Shown here: piece by piece, positions 28,079-36,009 of the stretch
How positions within the stretch are numbered: the first letter of the stretch is position 1
Layout: each line of letters starts with the position of its first letter
Assembly: GCF_009617875.1 (NCBI RefSeq)
Contig: NZ_BLAV01000001.1
Coordinates: 4,340,001 to 4,404,000 of the forward strand
DNA: 64,000 bases
Reading direction: 5' to 3'
Origin: Prolixibacter sp. NT017
Lineage (GTDB): Bacteria; Bacteroidota; Bacteroidia; Bacteroidales; Prolixibacteraceae
The notes under the pieces: generated by a model
Told to the model about the DNA's origin: nothing
Database searches by the model: none
The model's input: the letters and a program-made list of their open reading frames with translations, nothing else
Made by a program: the position numbers and the translations under genes

Positions 28079-29764
28079 TTATTTCATTGCACTAATCACA
28101 TTATCCGGAGCGAGTAATTCTTTGTATTTCGCCGGATTATGTAACAGTTTCACTGCTGCTTCGATATCCTTGTCATCTCTCATGGATGTCTGAATAGCGC
28201 CGCTCTGGTAGTAATAACGCGATACAATCTCGTCGCGCAGTAAATCTTTGATATCGCTGCTGAAACGGGTCAAATCCTGATCGATATTATGCGACAGATC
28301 GGCATGTAACGTTTTGAAAGCGTCTGCAGCTCCGTCGTAATATTTCTCCTTCTTTGCTGTTTCAATCAGATCCTGCAACGCCTGTTCACTTTTCGATTCG
28401 TACGTAAAGTGATGTTCCTTGACGTAGTTTTTGAACTGATTGTAAATATCACCGGTGATGGTAAATTCGTCAGCAGGAGCAATTTTGGAATGCGTATTGG
28501 CAAAATGCGTGGCAAAATCGAAGACCATAAACTTCTGTACCAACTGCACGACCATATTGCTCAATTGATCCTGATCGATTTTCACGTCAGGTGAAATACC
28601 TCCGCCGTCGAAAACGGTACGTCCGTGCTTGGTGCTGAATTTCGAAATTAATGAATCCGGAATCGTTCCCACACTTCCGTCAGGATTTCGGTGTGAGTAA
28701 TCAAGTGCCTGAATACAGCGACCACTGGGAATGTAGTACTTAGCGGTGGTTACTTTCAGTTTTGAATTATAACTCAAATCGCGGGTCGTTTGTACCAAAC
28801 CTTTTCCAAAAGTCCGGGTCCCCATCACTACTGCACGGTCCAAATCCTGCATCGAACCGGTCACAATTTCGGAGGCCGAAGCGGAACCTCGGTTCACCAG
28901 GATAACCAATGGCATAATGGTGTCGACCGGTTCTTCGGTCGCCCGGTAGGTTTTGTCCCATTGCGCTACCTTTCCCCGCGTACTGACAATTTCCTGTCCC
29001 TGGTTCACAAACAGATTGGCAATCTTCACTGCTTCAACCAGCAAACCACCAGGGTTTCCGCGCAAGTCGAAGACCAGCTTTTTAGCGTGTTTGTTGTTAC
29101 GCAGATCAAGCAGCGCATTTTTCACGTCATCACCGCAGTTTGCAGTGAAGCTGGTAAGACGAATGTAACCGATGCTGTCATCCAGCATTCCGTAATAAGG
29201 AACCGGATTGATTTGTATATTCTGACGAACAATGCTCACTTCATACGGCTTCTTCTCGCCGGGACGTTGCATTGTCAAACGAATCGGCTTGTTAGCCGGG
29301 CCCTTCAGCAATTCCGAAACATCGGATACTTTCATGTCGGCTGTCTTTTTTCCGTCTACTTCGACGAAAATATCACCAGCTTTCAAGCCAGCTTTCTGCG
29401 CCGGAAATCCTTTGTATGGTTCGGCAACCACAATTTGATCGCCATGTTTGCTGATAAGCGCACCAATACCCGCATACTCGCCGGTCGTCATGAAATTGAA
29501 GTCTTCCATTTCTGATTCCGGAATGTAGACGGTATAAGGATCAAGTGAGGAAAGCATGTCGTCAATACTCTCTTTGACCAGTTTCCCCGGGTCAATTGGA
29601 TCCACGTAGAAGAGATTCAATTCCCTGAACAGCGTATAGTAGATATCCAGGTTTTTAGCAATCTGGAAGTTCTTCTGATCGCGGTTAAATCCCCAGAAGG
29701 AAAAGGCCAATACCAGTACCAGTAAGGACGCCAGGCCCGTTTTCAGAAATCGTCTTTTTTTCAT
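28079..29764 (-). CDS. ctpA: S41 family C-terminal processing peptidase
   Basis: Periplasmic tail-specific protease of 561 aa from the ATG at 29764 (MKKRRFLKTGLASLLVLVLA), whose hydrophobic stretch is a signal anchor; a TTG 21 bases upstream is less likely. A PDZ domain lies at about 95-170 (GIGALISKHGDQIVVAEP). The S41 catalytic dyad is Ser296 (NRGSASASEI) and Lys321 (TRTFGKGLVQ), spaced 25 residues as in the Prc family. The C-terminal ~170 residues are the helical extension common in Bacteroidota CtpA. Preceded by a candidate structured leader, followed by a terminator and the repeat array. Confidence 0.93.
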   Translation of the reverse strand: MKKRRFLKTGLASLLVLVLAFSFWGFNRDQKNFQIAKNLDIYYTLFRELNLFYVDPIDPGKLVKESIDDMLSSLDPYTVYIPESEMEDFNFMTTGEYAGIGALISKHGDQIVVAEPYKGFPAQKAGLKAGDIFVEVDGKKTADMKVSDVSELLKGPANKPIRLTMQRPGEKKPYEVSIVRQNIQINPVPYYGMLDDSIGYIRLTSFTANCGDDVKNALLDLRNNKHAKKLVFDLRGNPGGLLVEAVKIANLFVNQGQEIVSTRGKVAQWDKTYRATEEPVDTIMPLVILVNRGSASASEIVTGSMQDLDRAVVMGTRTFGKGLVQTTRDLSYNSKLKVTTAKYYIPSGRCIQALDYSHRNPDGSVGTIPDSLISKFSTKHGRTVFDGGGISPDVKIDQDQLSNMVVQLVQKFMVFDFATHFANTHSKIAPADEFTITGDIYNQFKNYVKEHHFTYESKSEQALQDLIETAKKEKYYDGAADAFKTLHADLSHNIDQDLTRFSSDIKDLLRDEIVSRYYYQSGAIQTSMRDDKDIEAAVKLLHNPAKYKELLAPDNVISAMK

Positions 29765-29779
29765 GTGTTCTTTTTTTCT

Positions 29780-29880
29780 TTTCAAGGGTCAGATAGTCCC
29801 GGATAACTCCGGGTACGCCATACTTTCAGCAACCTTTCGTGAACGTTGGTTGCCTTTGGCCCGTCCCACTCGCAATATTT
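29780..29880 (-). promoter_or_regulatory. Candidate structured 5' leader of the S41 peptidase mRNA
   Basis: Reading the minus strand toward the start codon, GCAACC/GGTTGC (29848-29853 with 29829-29834) forms one hairpin and CCCGGA/TCCGGG (29808-29813 with 29798-29803) a second, four-base-loop hairpin, preceded by GGGACGGGCC. GC content is visibly higher than in the adjacent spacer. The order GGGACGGGCC then GGCAACC recalls the S-box core, but the remaining S-box elements are not seen. Function unknown. Confidence 0.3.
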
Positions 29881-30166
29881 GTTTTTATTTTTAGTGCTTA
29901 TATACGATATCCCATCCGTTTATTGGTCTGCAACGGAGCATTAGTGAAATTACCAATTTGCCCGTAAAAGTTCGAATGGATTATCAATCTGCAATTTACT
30001 CCTCATAAAAATTGGAATCAAGCAAAGGTAATAAAACCAAAATTACCAATCGCCAATTTTCCTGTTAAGAGATGTTATCAGGCTCTATCCCCTGTGCACA
30101 AAGGCTTAGCCTGAATGAAAAAGCCTCTGTTCTCCTGTCAACTTCCTGATAACGCTATTTTTCATT
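29881..30166. other. Intergenic region between S41 peptidase and rsgA
   Basis: About 290 bases without a supportable gene. Only short A/T tracts and a small AGGCT/AGCCT repeat near 30100-30130 are visible. Confidence 0.4.
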
Positions 30167-30173
30167 TACTTTG
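30167..30173 (+). promoter_or_regulatory. Promoter-like -7 element of rsgA
   Basis: TACTTTG, the seven-base variant of TAnnTTTG also found before the tyrA leader, lies 20-50 bases upstream of the two possible rsgA starts. Confidence 0.4.
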
Positions 30174-30220
30174 AAACGGTTTTAGACATCAACTTGTTTT
30201 ATCCGATAAATTACACGAGT

Positions 30221-31171
30221 TTGGAAAAAGGACTGGTCATACGCTCAACAGGTAGTTGGTATTCCGTGAAAACGGAAAGCGGAGAGATAATCGATTGCCG
30301 GATTAAGGGCAAATTCCGCATGAAAGGAATTCGTACCACCAATCCGGTAGCCGTTGGAGACCGCGTAACTTATCGGGTCGAAGAAAACGAATCACATAAC
30401 ACAATTGGCGTGATTACCGAAATTGAGGAACGCCGTAATTACATTATCCGGAAATCCTCCAACCTGTCGAAAGAGAGCCAGATTATTGCTGCCAACATCG
30501 ACCAGGCTTTTCTCATCATCACTATCAAGGATCCGGTTACCCTACCGGGATTTATCGATCGCTTCCTGGTTACGGCCGAAGCATACCGAATTCCGGCCAG
30601 CCTGGTGATTAACAAACTCGACATTTACAACGAGAAAGATTACCAGAAACTGGAAGAATACTTGTGGACTTACGAGGAAATCGGTTACAAGTGCTACCAG
30701 GTTTCGGCCGAAAAGAATTTCAATATCGATACGCTTCGCGATGACATGCGCGGCAAAATCAATGTTCTGTCCGGCCACTCCGGTGTCGGAAAATCGAGCA
30801 TCATTAACCGGCTCGATCCGGAACTGGATTTGAAAACGGCACAAATTTCCGATTATCACCGCCAGGGAAAACATACGACGACTTTTTCCGAAATGTTTGA
30901 AATGCATGGCGGTGGTTACCTCATCGACACGCCCGGAATCCGCGGTTTTGGTGTGATCGATATGGAAAAAGAAGAAATCTCACACTTCTTTCCCGAGATT
31001 TTTAAATTGCTGAAAGATTGCCGATACCACAACTGTACACACATTCATGAACCCGGTTGTGCCGTGAAAGCCGCTCTCGAAGCCGGAGAAATCCCGGTGA
31101 CACGCTACGAGTCGTATCTTTCGCTGGTGCTCGGGGAAGACACTAAGTACCGTCCCGACATCTGGAAATAA
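30221..31171 (+). CDS. rsgA: Ribosome small subunit-dependent GTPase A
   Basis: A circularly permuted GTPase that assists 30S subunit maturation; 316 aa from the TTG at 30221, which gives the family-like start EKGLVIRSTGSWYSV; a TTG at 30194 would add nine residues. An N-terminal OB fold is followed by the permuted GTPase with G4-like NKLD, P-loop GHSGVGKSS, and DTPGIRGFG. The zinc-binding C-terminal motif CRYHNCTHIHEPGCAV is complete. Monocistronic. Confidence 0.93.
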   Translation: MEKGLVIRSTGSWYSVKTESGEIIDCRIKGKFRMKGIRTTNPVAVGDRVTYRVEENESHNTIGVITEIEERRNYIIRKSSNLSKESQIIAANIDQAFLIITIKDPVTLPGFIDRFLVTAEAYRIPASLVINKLDIYNEKDYQKLEEYLWTYEEIGYKCYQVSAEKNFNIDTLRDDMRGKINVLSGHSGVGKSSIINRLDPELDLKTAQISDYHRQGKHTTTFSEMFEMHGGGYLIDTPGIRGFGVIDMEKEEISHFFPEIFKLLKDCRYHNCTHIHEPGCAVKAALEAGEIPVTRYESYLSLVLGEDTKYRPDIWK

Positions 31172-31234
31172 AACGTTGTTAAGTTACCTTAGTGTTAAAA
31201 TCACCACAAATTTTCATTCCGAAAGGAAAATGCA

Positions 31235-31266
31235 TTTGTTTTTTTAGATTTTTAAGTTTTACTTTG
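31235..31266 (+). promoter_or_regulatory. Promoter of the aromatic leader-tyrA operon
   Basis: TTTG at 31235-31238 followed after 21 bases by TACTTTG at 31260-31266 fits the Bacteroidota -33/-7 architecture with a one-base-shorter -7 box. Predicted transcription start is just before the leader peptide ATG at 31290. Confidence 0.55.
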
Positions 31267-31289
31267 ACACCAAGAGTAAAAACAAAGCG

Positions 31290-31364
31290 ATGAATCAATT
31301 TCAGAACAATAGCTTTTATTACTGGTTTTATTATTTCGGCCTCAAAGCGGGGATCGACCGGTAA
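31290..31364 (+). CDS. Aromatic amino acid leader peptide
   Basis: A 24-codon ORF too short for routine calling. Codons 9-16 read FYYWFYYF: three Phe, four Tyr and one Trp in eight codons, preceded by MNQFQNNS and followed by GLKAGIDR. It sits between a promoter and an intrinsic terminator, 108 bases upstream of tyrA, which is followed by DAHP synthase/chorismate mutase. This is the layout of ribosome-mediated attenuation (as in trp, phe and his leaders): scarcity of charged aromatic tRNA would stall the ribosome on these codons. The codon run is seen directly; the regulatory role is inferred. Confidence 0.85.
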   Translation: MNQFQNNSFYYWFYYFGLKAGIDR

Positions 31365-31429
31365 AGTATTGTCTGAAACGAAACGATATGAAACAGAAAG
31401 GTCCCCAAGATGATTGGGGACCTTTTTTT
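31349..31429 (+). promoter_or_regulatory. Transcription attenuator of the tyrA operon
   Basis: The terminator AAAGGTCCCCAA (31397-31408) pairs with TTGGGGACCTTT (31414-31425), a perfect 12-bp stem with a five-base loop and seven T (31423-31429). A competing pairing exists: GGGGA at 31349-31353, inside the last codons of the leader peptide, can pair with TCCCC at 31402-31406 (and CC at 31358-31359 with GG just before it). A ribosome stalled on the aromatic codons (31314-31337) leaves GGGGA free and favours antitermination; one that reaches the stop codon covers it and lets the terminator form. Confidence 0.8.
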
Positions 31430-31472
31430 ATGTCTAACTTATAGCAAATAACGAATTTAAGATATTACCACT

Positions 31473-32375
31473 ATGAATGTAACGATTATCGGACTTGGAT
31501 TAATTGGCGGCTCCATTGCCAAAGACCTGAAGCGAACCGGCTTTGCCACGGAAATTGTGGGTGTCGACAGCAATCCCGAACACGGGAAGAAGGCTGTTGA
31601 ACTAGGAATTGCCGACCATTATGAGGAATTGGAAGCCGCCGTTAAACAAACCGACCTCGTGGTTATCGCCATTCCGGTGGATAAAATCAAAATCGTTCTT
31701 CCGAAAGTACTGGATTTGATTCCGGAAAACACAACCGTCACCGATGTGGGTTCAACCAAGCGTGAAATTGTCAGCCTTGTCGAAAAGCACCCGAAGCGAG
31801 GGAATTACGTGCCCTCTCACCCGATGTCGGGAACAGAAAACAGCGGGCCGGTTGCTGCAATCGAGAATTTGTTCGAAGAAAAAATCTGCATCATTTGCGA
31901 CCAGGAAAAATCCCGACCGCAACATGTGGCGCTGATTGAAAAAATGTATCAATCCATCGGGATGTCAACCGCTTACATGAGCAGTGACGAACAGGATCAC
32001 AATACTGCTTTTGTTTCGCATTTGCCACACGTTACTGCTTTTGCACTGGCTAACGCCGTATTGGCCAAAGAAGATAGGAGCATCATTTTCGACCTGGCTT
32101 CCGGTGGATTTCGTTCCACTGTTCGACTGGCCAAGAGTTCGCCGGAAATGTGGGGCCCTATTTTTCATCAAAACCGCGATTACATGGTGGAAGCCATCGG
32201 AGAGTACCAGAAGCACCTGGAAGCCTTTAAAAAGAGCATTCAAAACGAAGATGCCGGCGAAATGATGGAGCTCATCAAACACGCCAATGGCATCCGAAGC
32301 GTGCTCGACGGTGGAAATCAATCAATGACAAAAAAAGAAAAAACAATAATTCAATTATTTACTCCTAAAAATTGA
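31473..32375 (+). CDS. tyrA: Prephenate dehydrogenase
   Basis: Oxidatively decarboxylates prephenate to 4-hydroxyphenylpyruvate, committing chorismate to tyrosine; 300 aa. The Rossmann motif is at 5-14 (IGLGLIGGS), with Asp31 as the likely NAD selector (GVDSN). SHPMSGTENSGP and HNTAFVSHLPH are the substrate-site motifs with the catalytic histidine. There is no ACT domain. Second element of an operon: leader peptide-attenuator-tyrA-DAHPS/CM, with only four bases to the next gene. Confidence 0.95.
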   Translation: MNVTIIGLGLIGGSIAKDLKRTGFATEIVGVDSNPEHGKKAVELGIADHYEELEAAVKQTDLVVIAIPVDKIKIVLPKVLDLIPENTTVTDVGSTKREIVSLVEKHPKRGNYVPSHPMSGTENSGPVAAIENLFEEKICIICDQEKSRPQHVALIEKMYQSIGMSTAYMSSDEQDHNTAFVSHLPHVTAFALANAVLAKEDRSIIFDLASGGFRSTVRLAKSSPEMWGPIFHQNRDYMVEAIGEYQKHLEAFKKSIQNEDAGEMMELIKHANGIRSVLDGGNQSMTKKEKTIIQLFTPKN

Positions 32376-32379
32376 CTCA

Positions 32380-33471
32380 ATGGTTGCTGAATTGGATATC
32401 ATGCCCATAAGCCACTGGCTGCCTAACATCGACAATCCCTTGCTGGTTGCCGGTCCTTGCAGCCTCGAAACAGAAGAACAGGCACTGGCTACTGCCCGCG
32501 AACTGGCTAAAGACAAACGCGTATTTGTCTACCGCGGCGGCATCTGGAAACCCCGTACCCGTCCTGGCTCTTTTGAAGGCGTTGGTTCTATCGGGCTTGA
32601 GTGGATGAAACGGATCAAAGAAGAGACCGGTTTACCTGTTGGAACTGAAGTAGCGAATGCTCAGCATGTGGAAGAATGCCTGAAAGCCGGCATCGATGTG
32701 ATGTGGATTGGCGCGCGTTCGACAGCTTCTCCCTTCACTGTGCAGGAAATTGCCGACGTGCTCAAGGGTACCGACCAGACTGTAATGGTAAAGAACCCGG
32801 TGAACCCGGATGTTCAACTCTGGGTAGGTGCGTTGGAACGCCTGAACCAGGCCGGAATTAAAAACCTGGTGGCTATTCACCGCGGTTTTACTCCCTTCCG
32901 GGAATCTAAATATCGAAACTACCCCGGTTGGAAAACGGTTATCGAACTGAAACGGTTGCTGCCCAATCTCCCGATTATCGGTGATCCGAGCCACATTGCC
33001 GGAAAGCGTGAATATTTGCTCGAGATCTCGCAAAAGGTATTTGACTTGGGACTGGATGGCCTGATGCTTGAATCCCACATTGATCCTTCCTGCGCGTTGA
33101 GTGACAAAGCACAACAGGTTACTCCCGCTGATCTGGGCAAAATACTGGATGAACTGGTCATTAAATATGCCAGCTCGGACGATCCGAACTTCGAAAATAA
33201 ACTCGAAGAATTGCGCGGGCGTATTGACCAGATTGACCACGAAATGATGGAAATTCTTGCTTCACGGATGGAGTTGGTGAAACAAATCGGTGAGTATAAG
33301 AAGCAGAATAAAGTAACGGCACTTCAGATTAACCGGTGGGCTCAGATGATGGACGACCGCACCAATCTAGCCGGCAAATTACACCTCGACGAAACATTTA
33401 TCAAGATTCTGTTCCAGCTGATTCACGAAGATTCGGTACGTCAGCAAACAGAATTGATTGAGAAGAAATAA
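32380..33471 (+). CDS. Bifunctional 3-deoxy-7-phosphoheptulonate synthase / chorismate mutase type II
   Basis: A two-enzyme fusion (363 aa). Residues ~15-265 are a DAHP synthase of the KdsA-like type I-beta class (AGPCSLETEEQ, YRGGIWKPRTRPGSFEG, VMVKNPVNPD, GDPSHIAGKR, LMLESHIDPS), the first step of the shikimate pathway. Residues ~275-363 are an AroQ-type chorismate mutase (LEELRGRIDQIDHEMMEIL, then VKQIGEYKK). The fusion joins entry of the pathway to the prephenate branch, matching its place directly after tyrA. It lies under the same aromatic attenuator and ends at a terminator. Confidence 0.95.
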   Translation: MVAELDIMPISHWLPNIDNPLLVAGPCSLETEEQALATARELAKDKRVFVYRGGIWKPRTRPGSFEGVGSIGLEWMKRIKEETGLPVGTEVANAQHVEECLKAGIDVMWIGARSTASPFTVQEIADVLKGTDQTVMVKNPVNPDVQLWVGALERLNQAGIKNLVAIHRGFTPFRESKYRNYPGWKTVIELKRLLPNLPIIGDPSHIAGKREYLLEISQKVFDLGLDGLMLESHIDPSCALSDKAQQVTPADLGKILDELVIKYASSDDPNFENKLEELRGRIDQIDHEMMEILASRMELVKQIGEYKKQNKVTALQINRWAQMMDDRTNLAGKLHLDETFIKILFQLIHEDSVRQQTELIEKK

Positions 33472-33489
33472 CCTATTCACCAGTCAGAT

Positions 33490-33535
33490 AACACGGGCCC
33501 CAAAGCACCTTTCACGCTTTTGCCCGTGTTTTTTT
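33490..33535 (+). terminator. Terminator of the tyrA operon
   Basis: AACACGGGC (33490-33498) pairs perfectly with GCCCGTGTT (33522-33530) and is followed by a run of T. It reaches the last bases of the convergent rnpA gene. Confidence 0.8.
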
Positions 33536-33941
33536 ATGCCTGCCTCCCCGGAGCTTCGTTTAACTCCTTTTTCAGGCGAAGGATTGCCTTTTTTACACTC
33601 CCTTCAATCTTCCGGTAGCTTAACGGCTCCTTCCCGACGTAAATGAACATCACAGCCAGTTGCTGCTCTGTGGTCTCCAGATATTCGTACAACTCATGCT
33701 TCCGCAAACGATAAGCTTCACGTATCCTACGCTTTAAAAGATTCCGCTTCACCGCACGTTTAAAATTCTTCTTGGGAACTGTAAATCCGGCCTGCACTGT
33801 AAAATCTCCCTCCCACACCTCCGGAGTAAAGTAGACTACCTTCAGCGGATAGCAAAGAAAAGACCGCCCGGATTCAAACAGCGTTCCGATAAGCTTCCGG
33901 CTGCAAAGCCGTTCTTCTTTATGAAAAGTATAACGTACCAT
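33534..33941 (-). CDS. rnpA: Ribonuclease P protein component
   Basis: The basic protein subunit of RNase P that helps the RNA subunit cleave pre-tRNA leaders; 135 aa from the ATG at 33941 (MVRYTFHKEERLC). The RNR motif is seen as KRAVKRNLLKRRIREAYR, preceded by FTVPKKNFK. It is the last gene of a DUF4271-hemD-rnpA transcription unit. The yidD gene that often follows rnpA in this phylum is absent here, replaced directly by the convergent tyrA operon terminator. Confidence 0.94.
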   Translation of the reverse strand: MVRYTFHKEERLCSRKLIGTLFESGRSFLCYPLKVVYFTPEVWEGDFTVQAGFTVPKKNFKRAVKRNLLKRRIREAYRLRKHELYEYLETTEQQLAVMFIYVGKEPLSYRKIEGSVKKAILRLKKELNEAPGRQA

Positions 33942-34013
33942 ACATTTTTTTCGGTACAAAAAAGGGGGAATAACCATCCCCCTTTCTCTCCGAAGCTATC
34001 TGAAAGCTTTGTC

Positions 34014-34763
34014 TTATTTCTTGTTATTAAAATCCTTCACGTATTTCTCCAATGCCATGGTCATGGAAGGCGCGTCAGGGACCGGAGCTTCGATATCCAG
34101 TCTCAAACCAGCCTCGCGAACAGCTTGGGCAGTGGATGGACCAAAGGTAGCAATCTTGGTATCATTCTGCTCAAAATCAGGAAAGTTCTGCAGCAATGAC
34201 TTAATACCGGACGGACTGAAGAAAACGAGAATATCGTAATTCACATCTTTCAAATCCGAAAGGTCGCTACTGACCGTGCGATACATGATCGCCTTGGTGT
34301 ACTTCAGCTTTGCTTTATCCAGTAATTCAGGGATTTCCGCCTTGTGGATATCGGAAAGCGGGATCATGTATTTTTCATCCTTATGTTTCTTAAGGATGTC
34401 AACCAAATCGGCAAATCTTCCATTGCCGTAAAAAATCTTTCTCTTCCGATAAACGATGTATTTCTGAAGGTAGAAGGCGGTCGCTTCCGAAATACAGAAA
34501 TACTTCATGGAATCGGGAACGGTAATGCGCAGTTCCTGAGCAATACGGAAGAAATGGTCGATAGCGGTTCTACTGGTGAAGATAACCGCTGTGTGATCCA
34601 GAATCTGTATGCGCTCTTTTCTAAAATCTTTTGAAGATATCCCTTCAACCTGTATAAACGGACGAAAATCAATCTTCAAATGGTTTTTTTCAGCAAGATC
34701 TTTGTAGGGAGATCGAGCTGAAGTAGGTTCTGGTTGCGATACTAAAATGCTCTTGATCTTCAA
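34014..34763 (-). CDS. hemD: Uroporphyrinogen-III synthase
   Basis: Closes and inverts ring D of hydroxymethylbilane in heme and siroheme synthesis; 249 aa. The family is poorly conserved; the recognisable parts are ILVSQPEP at the start, VIFTSRTAIDHFF, the hinge, and FFSPSGIKSLLQNF followed by IATFGPSTAQAVREAGL near the C-terminus. The position between DUF4271 and rnpA matches a conserved Bacteroidota arrangement, which supports the call. Confidence 0.85.
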   Translation of the reverse strand: MKIKSILVSQPEPTSARSPYKDLAEKNHLKIDFRPFIQVEGISSKDFRKERIQILDHTAVIFTSRTAIDHFFRIAQELRITVPDSMKYFCISEATAFYLQKYIVYRKRKIFYGNGRFADLVDILKKHKDEKYMIPLSDIHKAEIPELLDKAKLKYTKAIMYRTVSSDLSDLKDVNYDILVFFSPSGIKSLLQNFPDFEQNDTKIATFGPSTAQAVREAGLRLDIEAPVPDAPSMTMALEKYVKDFNNKK

Positions 34764-34804
34764 TTTTTCAAGATTTTTTGGGTGAAAAGCGTTTGCGTGT
34801 TGAT

Positions 34805-35893
34805 TTATACCTGCCCGAAAATGAGCTTATAAACCAGAAGCAACGGAAAAATTTCAAGGATACAAAGGTACAAAATCAAATAGAATATAGAAATACCATT
34901 TCTCAGAGCAACCAATGCTCCCCTGATCAGTGATGCCGTATAGAGTACAACGGTAATCGATATTCCAGCTACAAACATAATTTTTGACCACTCGGGAGCC
35001 AAAGACGTCACAATTATGATGGGTAGCAGAAAAATTCCTAAAGCTTTGGTATATATTCCGTAGTTAAAAAACACTTCCGAAACCACTGGTCCCCGCATGA
35101 ACAGAGCACCGCTCAAATGATATAAAATCATCTTTCCGATACCGTAGGCACCTAATAAAACAAAGTAGCCGATCAATAGCTTGTAGCCTCCCAGACCCAG
35201 CCAGGTAAAACTTCCGTCGTGATTGGAAATTTGATAAACGAAAACTGACGTTACCACCAGTGACATCACATCCAAACGGAAGGAACCGTGGGAAATTTTG
35301 TACCCGCGCTCACGGAAAAGCCGGCTGGCTGTAGAATAGTTAATCAAACTGGTAAACAAGTGATTGAGGTATTTACCAAAAACCAACCGAACCGATGCGA
35401 AAAGAATCAGCGCCACCAGTATAACACCCAGCAACCAATCCTGCCGGACAGAAGCGAATTCCTTTCCTTCCTTCCCTACCGGGATCATAGGTAATTCCGT
35501 AGTCAGGGTGTCCTGATGCAGCGTGTCCTGAACCGCAGTAAGCGAATCGACCTGAAGTGAGTCCTGGTGGACCATCAGCGTATCGCTTGCCTGGGCTTGT
35601 TGTGCCGCCTGAATGGAGTCTTGCTTCTGCTGTGCCTTGATTCTCGCCTGTCGCGCCGCCCGGGCTTTTCGCCTGGCAGCCTGTTCGGCCTGCGCTTTCG
35701 CGATTGAATCCCGGATGGCCATCTGCCGGAATATCCGGGCAGCAGAGGTATCGACAGTCGTCTGGCTCTGAACTTGAACTTTCAGAACCGGCTTGGCTGT
35801 ATCCTGATGCGTCTCGGTTTGAATCGGCTGCACCAGCGAGTGCACTCGCAGAGAATCACTTTGCTGACTTTGTAATAAAGGGGAAATCACCAT
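34805..35893 (-). CDS. DUF4271 domain membrane protein
   Basis: A protein of 362 aa from the ATG at 35893; a GTG 12 bases upstream is possible. Residues 1-150 are low-complexity, rich in Gln, Ser, Thr and Asp with an Ala/Arg/Lys coiled stretch at about 66-100, and lack a signal peptide. From about 154 on there are six or more hydrophobic helices, the DUF4271 part. Function unknown. First gene of the unit DUF4271-hemD-rnpA; the long extra N-terminal segment is the odd feature. Confidence 0.8.
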   Translation of the reverse strand: MVISPLLQSQQSDSLRVHSLVQPIQTETHQDTAKPVLKVQVQSQTTVDTSAARIFRQMAIRDSIAKAQAEQAARRKARAARQARIKAQQKQDSIQAAQQAQASDTLMVHQDSLQVDSLTAVQDTLHQDTLTTELPMIPVGKEGKEFASVRQDWLLGVILVALILFASVRLVFGKYLNHLFTSLINYSTASRLFRERGYKISHGSFRLDVMSLVVTSVFVYQISNHDGSFTWLGLGGYKLLIGYFVLLGAYGIGKMILYHLSGALFMRGPVVSEVFFNYGIYTKALGIFLLPIIIVTSLAPEWSKIMFVAGISITVVLYTASLIRGALVALRNGISIFYLILYLCILEIFPLLLVYKLIFGQV

Positions 35894-35918
35894 AAAATAA
35901 GGCACTTTTCAGGCTCTG

Positions 35919-35926
35919 CAAAGATA
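35919..35926 (-). promoter_or_regulatory. Promoter -7 box of the DUF4271-hemD-rnpA unit
   Basis: On the minus strand TATCTTTG, a perfect TAnnTTTG, 25 bases before the ATG at 35893. Confidence 0.65.
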
Positions 35927-35996
35927 TAAAATATTGGATAATGCAATGCAGGTCGACATTTTTCCATTCGTGTGACCAATGACCGGGAATCCTCTT

Positions 35997-36004
35997 TATT
36001 TTTG
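35997..36004 (+). promoter_or_regulatory. Promoter -7 box of the second dus gene
   Basis: TATTTTTG, a perfect TAnnTTTG, ends five bases before the ATG at 36010; the mRNA would be essentially leaderless. Confidence 0.55.
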
Positions 36005-36009
36005 CAGGA

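Noticed and set aside
29780..29880. S-box (SAM-I) riboswitch
   Set aside because: Only two short core-like strings match; the closing helix and the remaining conserved elements are not found, and the downstream gene is a protease, so only a generic leader is proposed.
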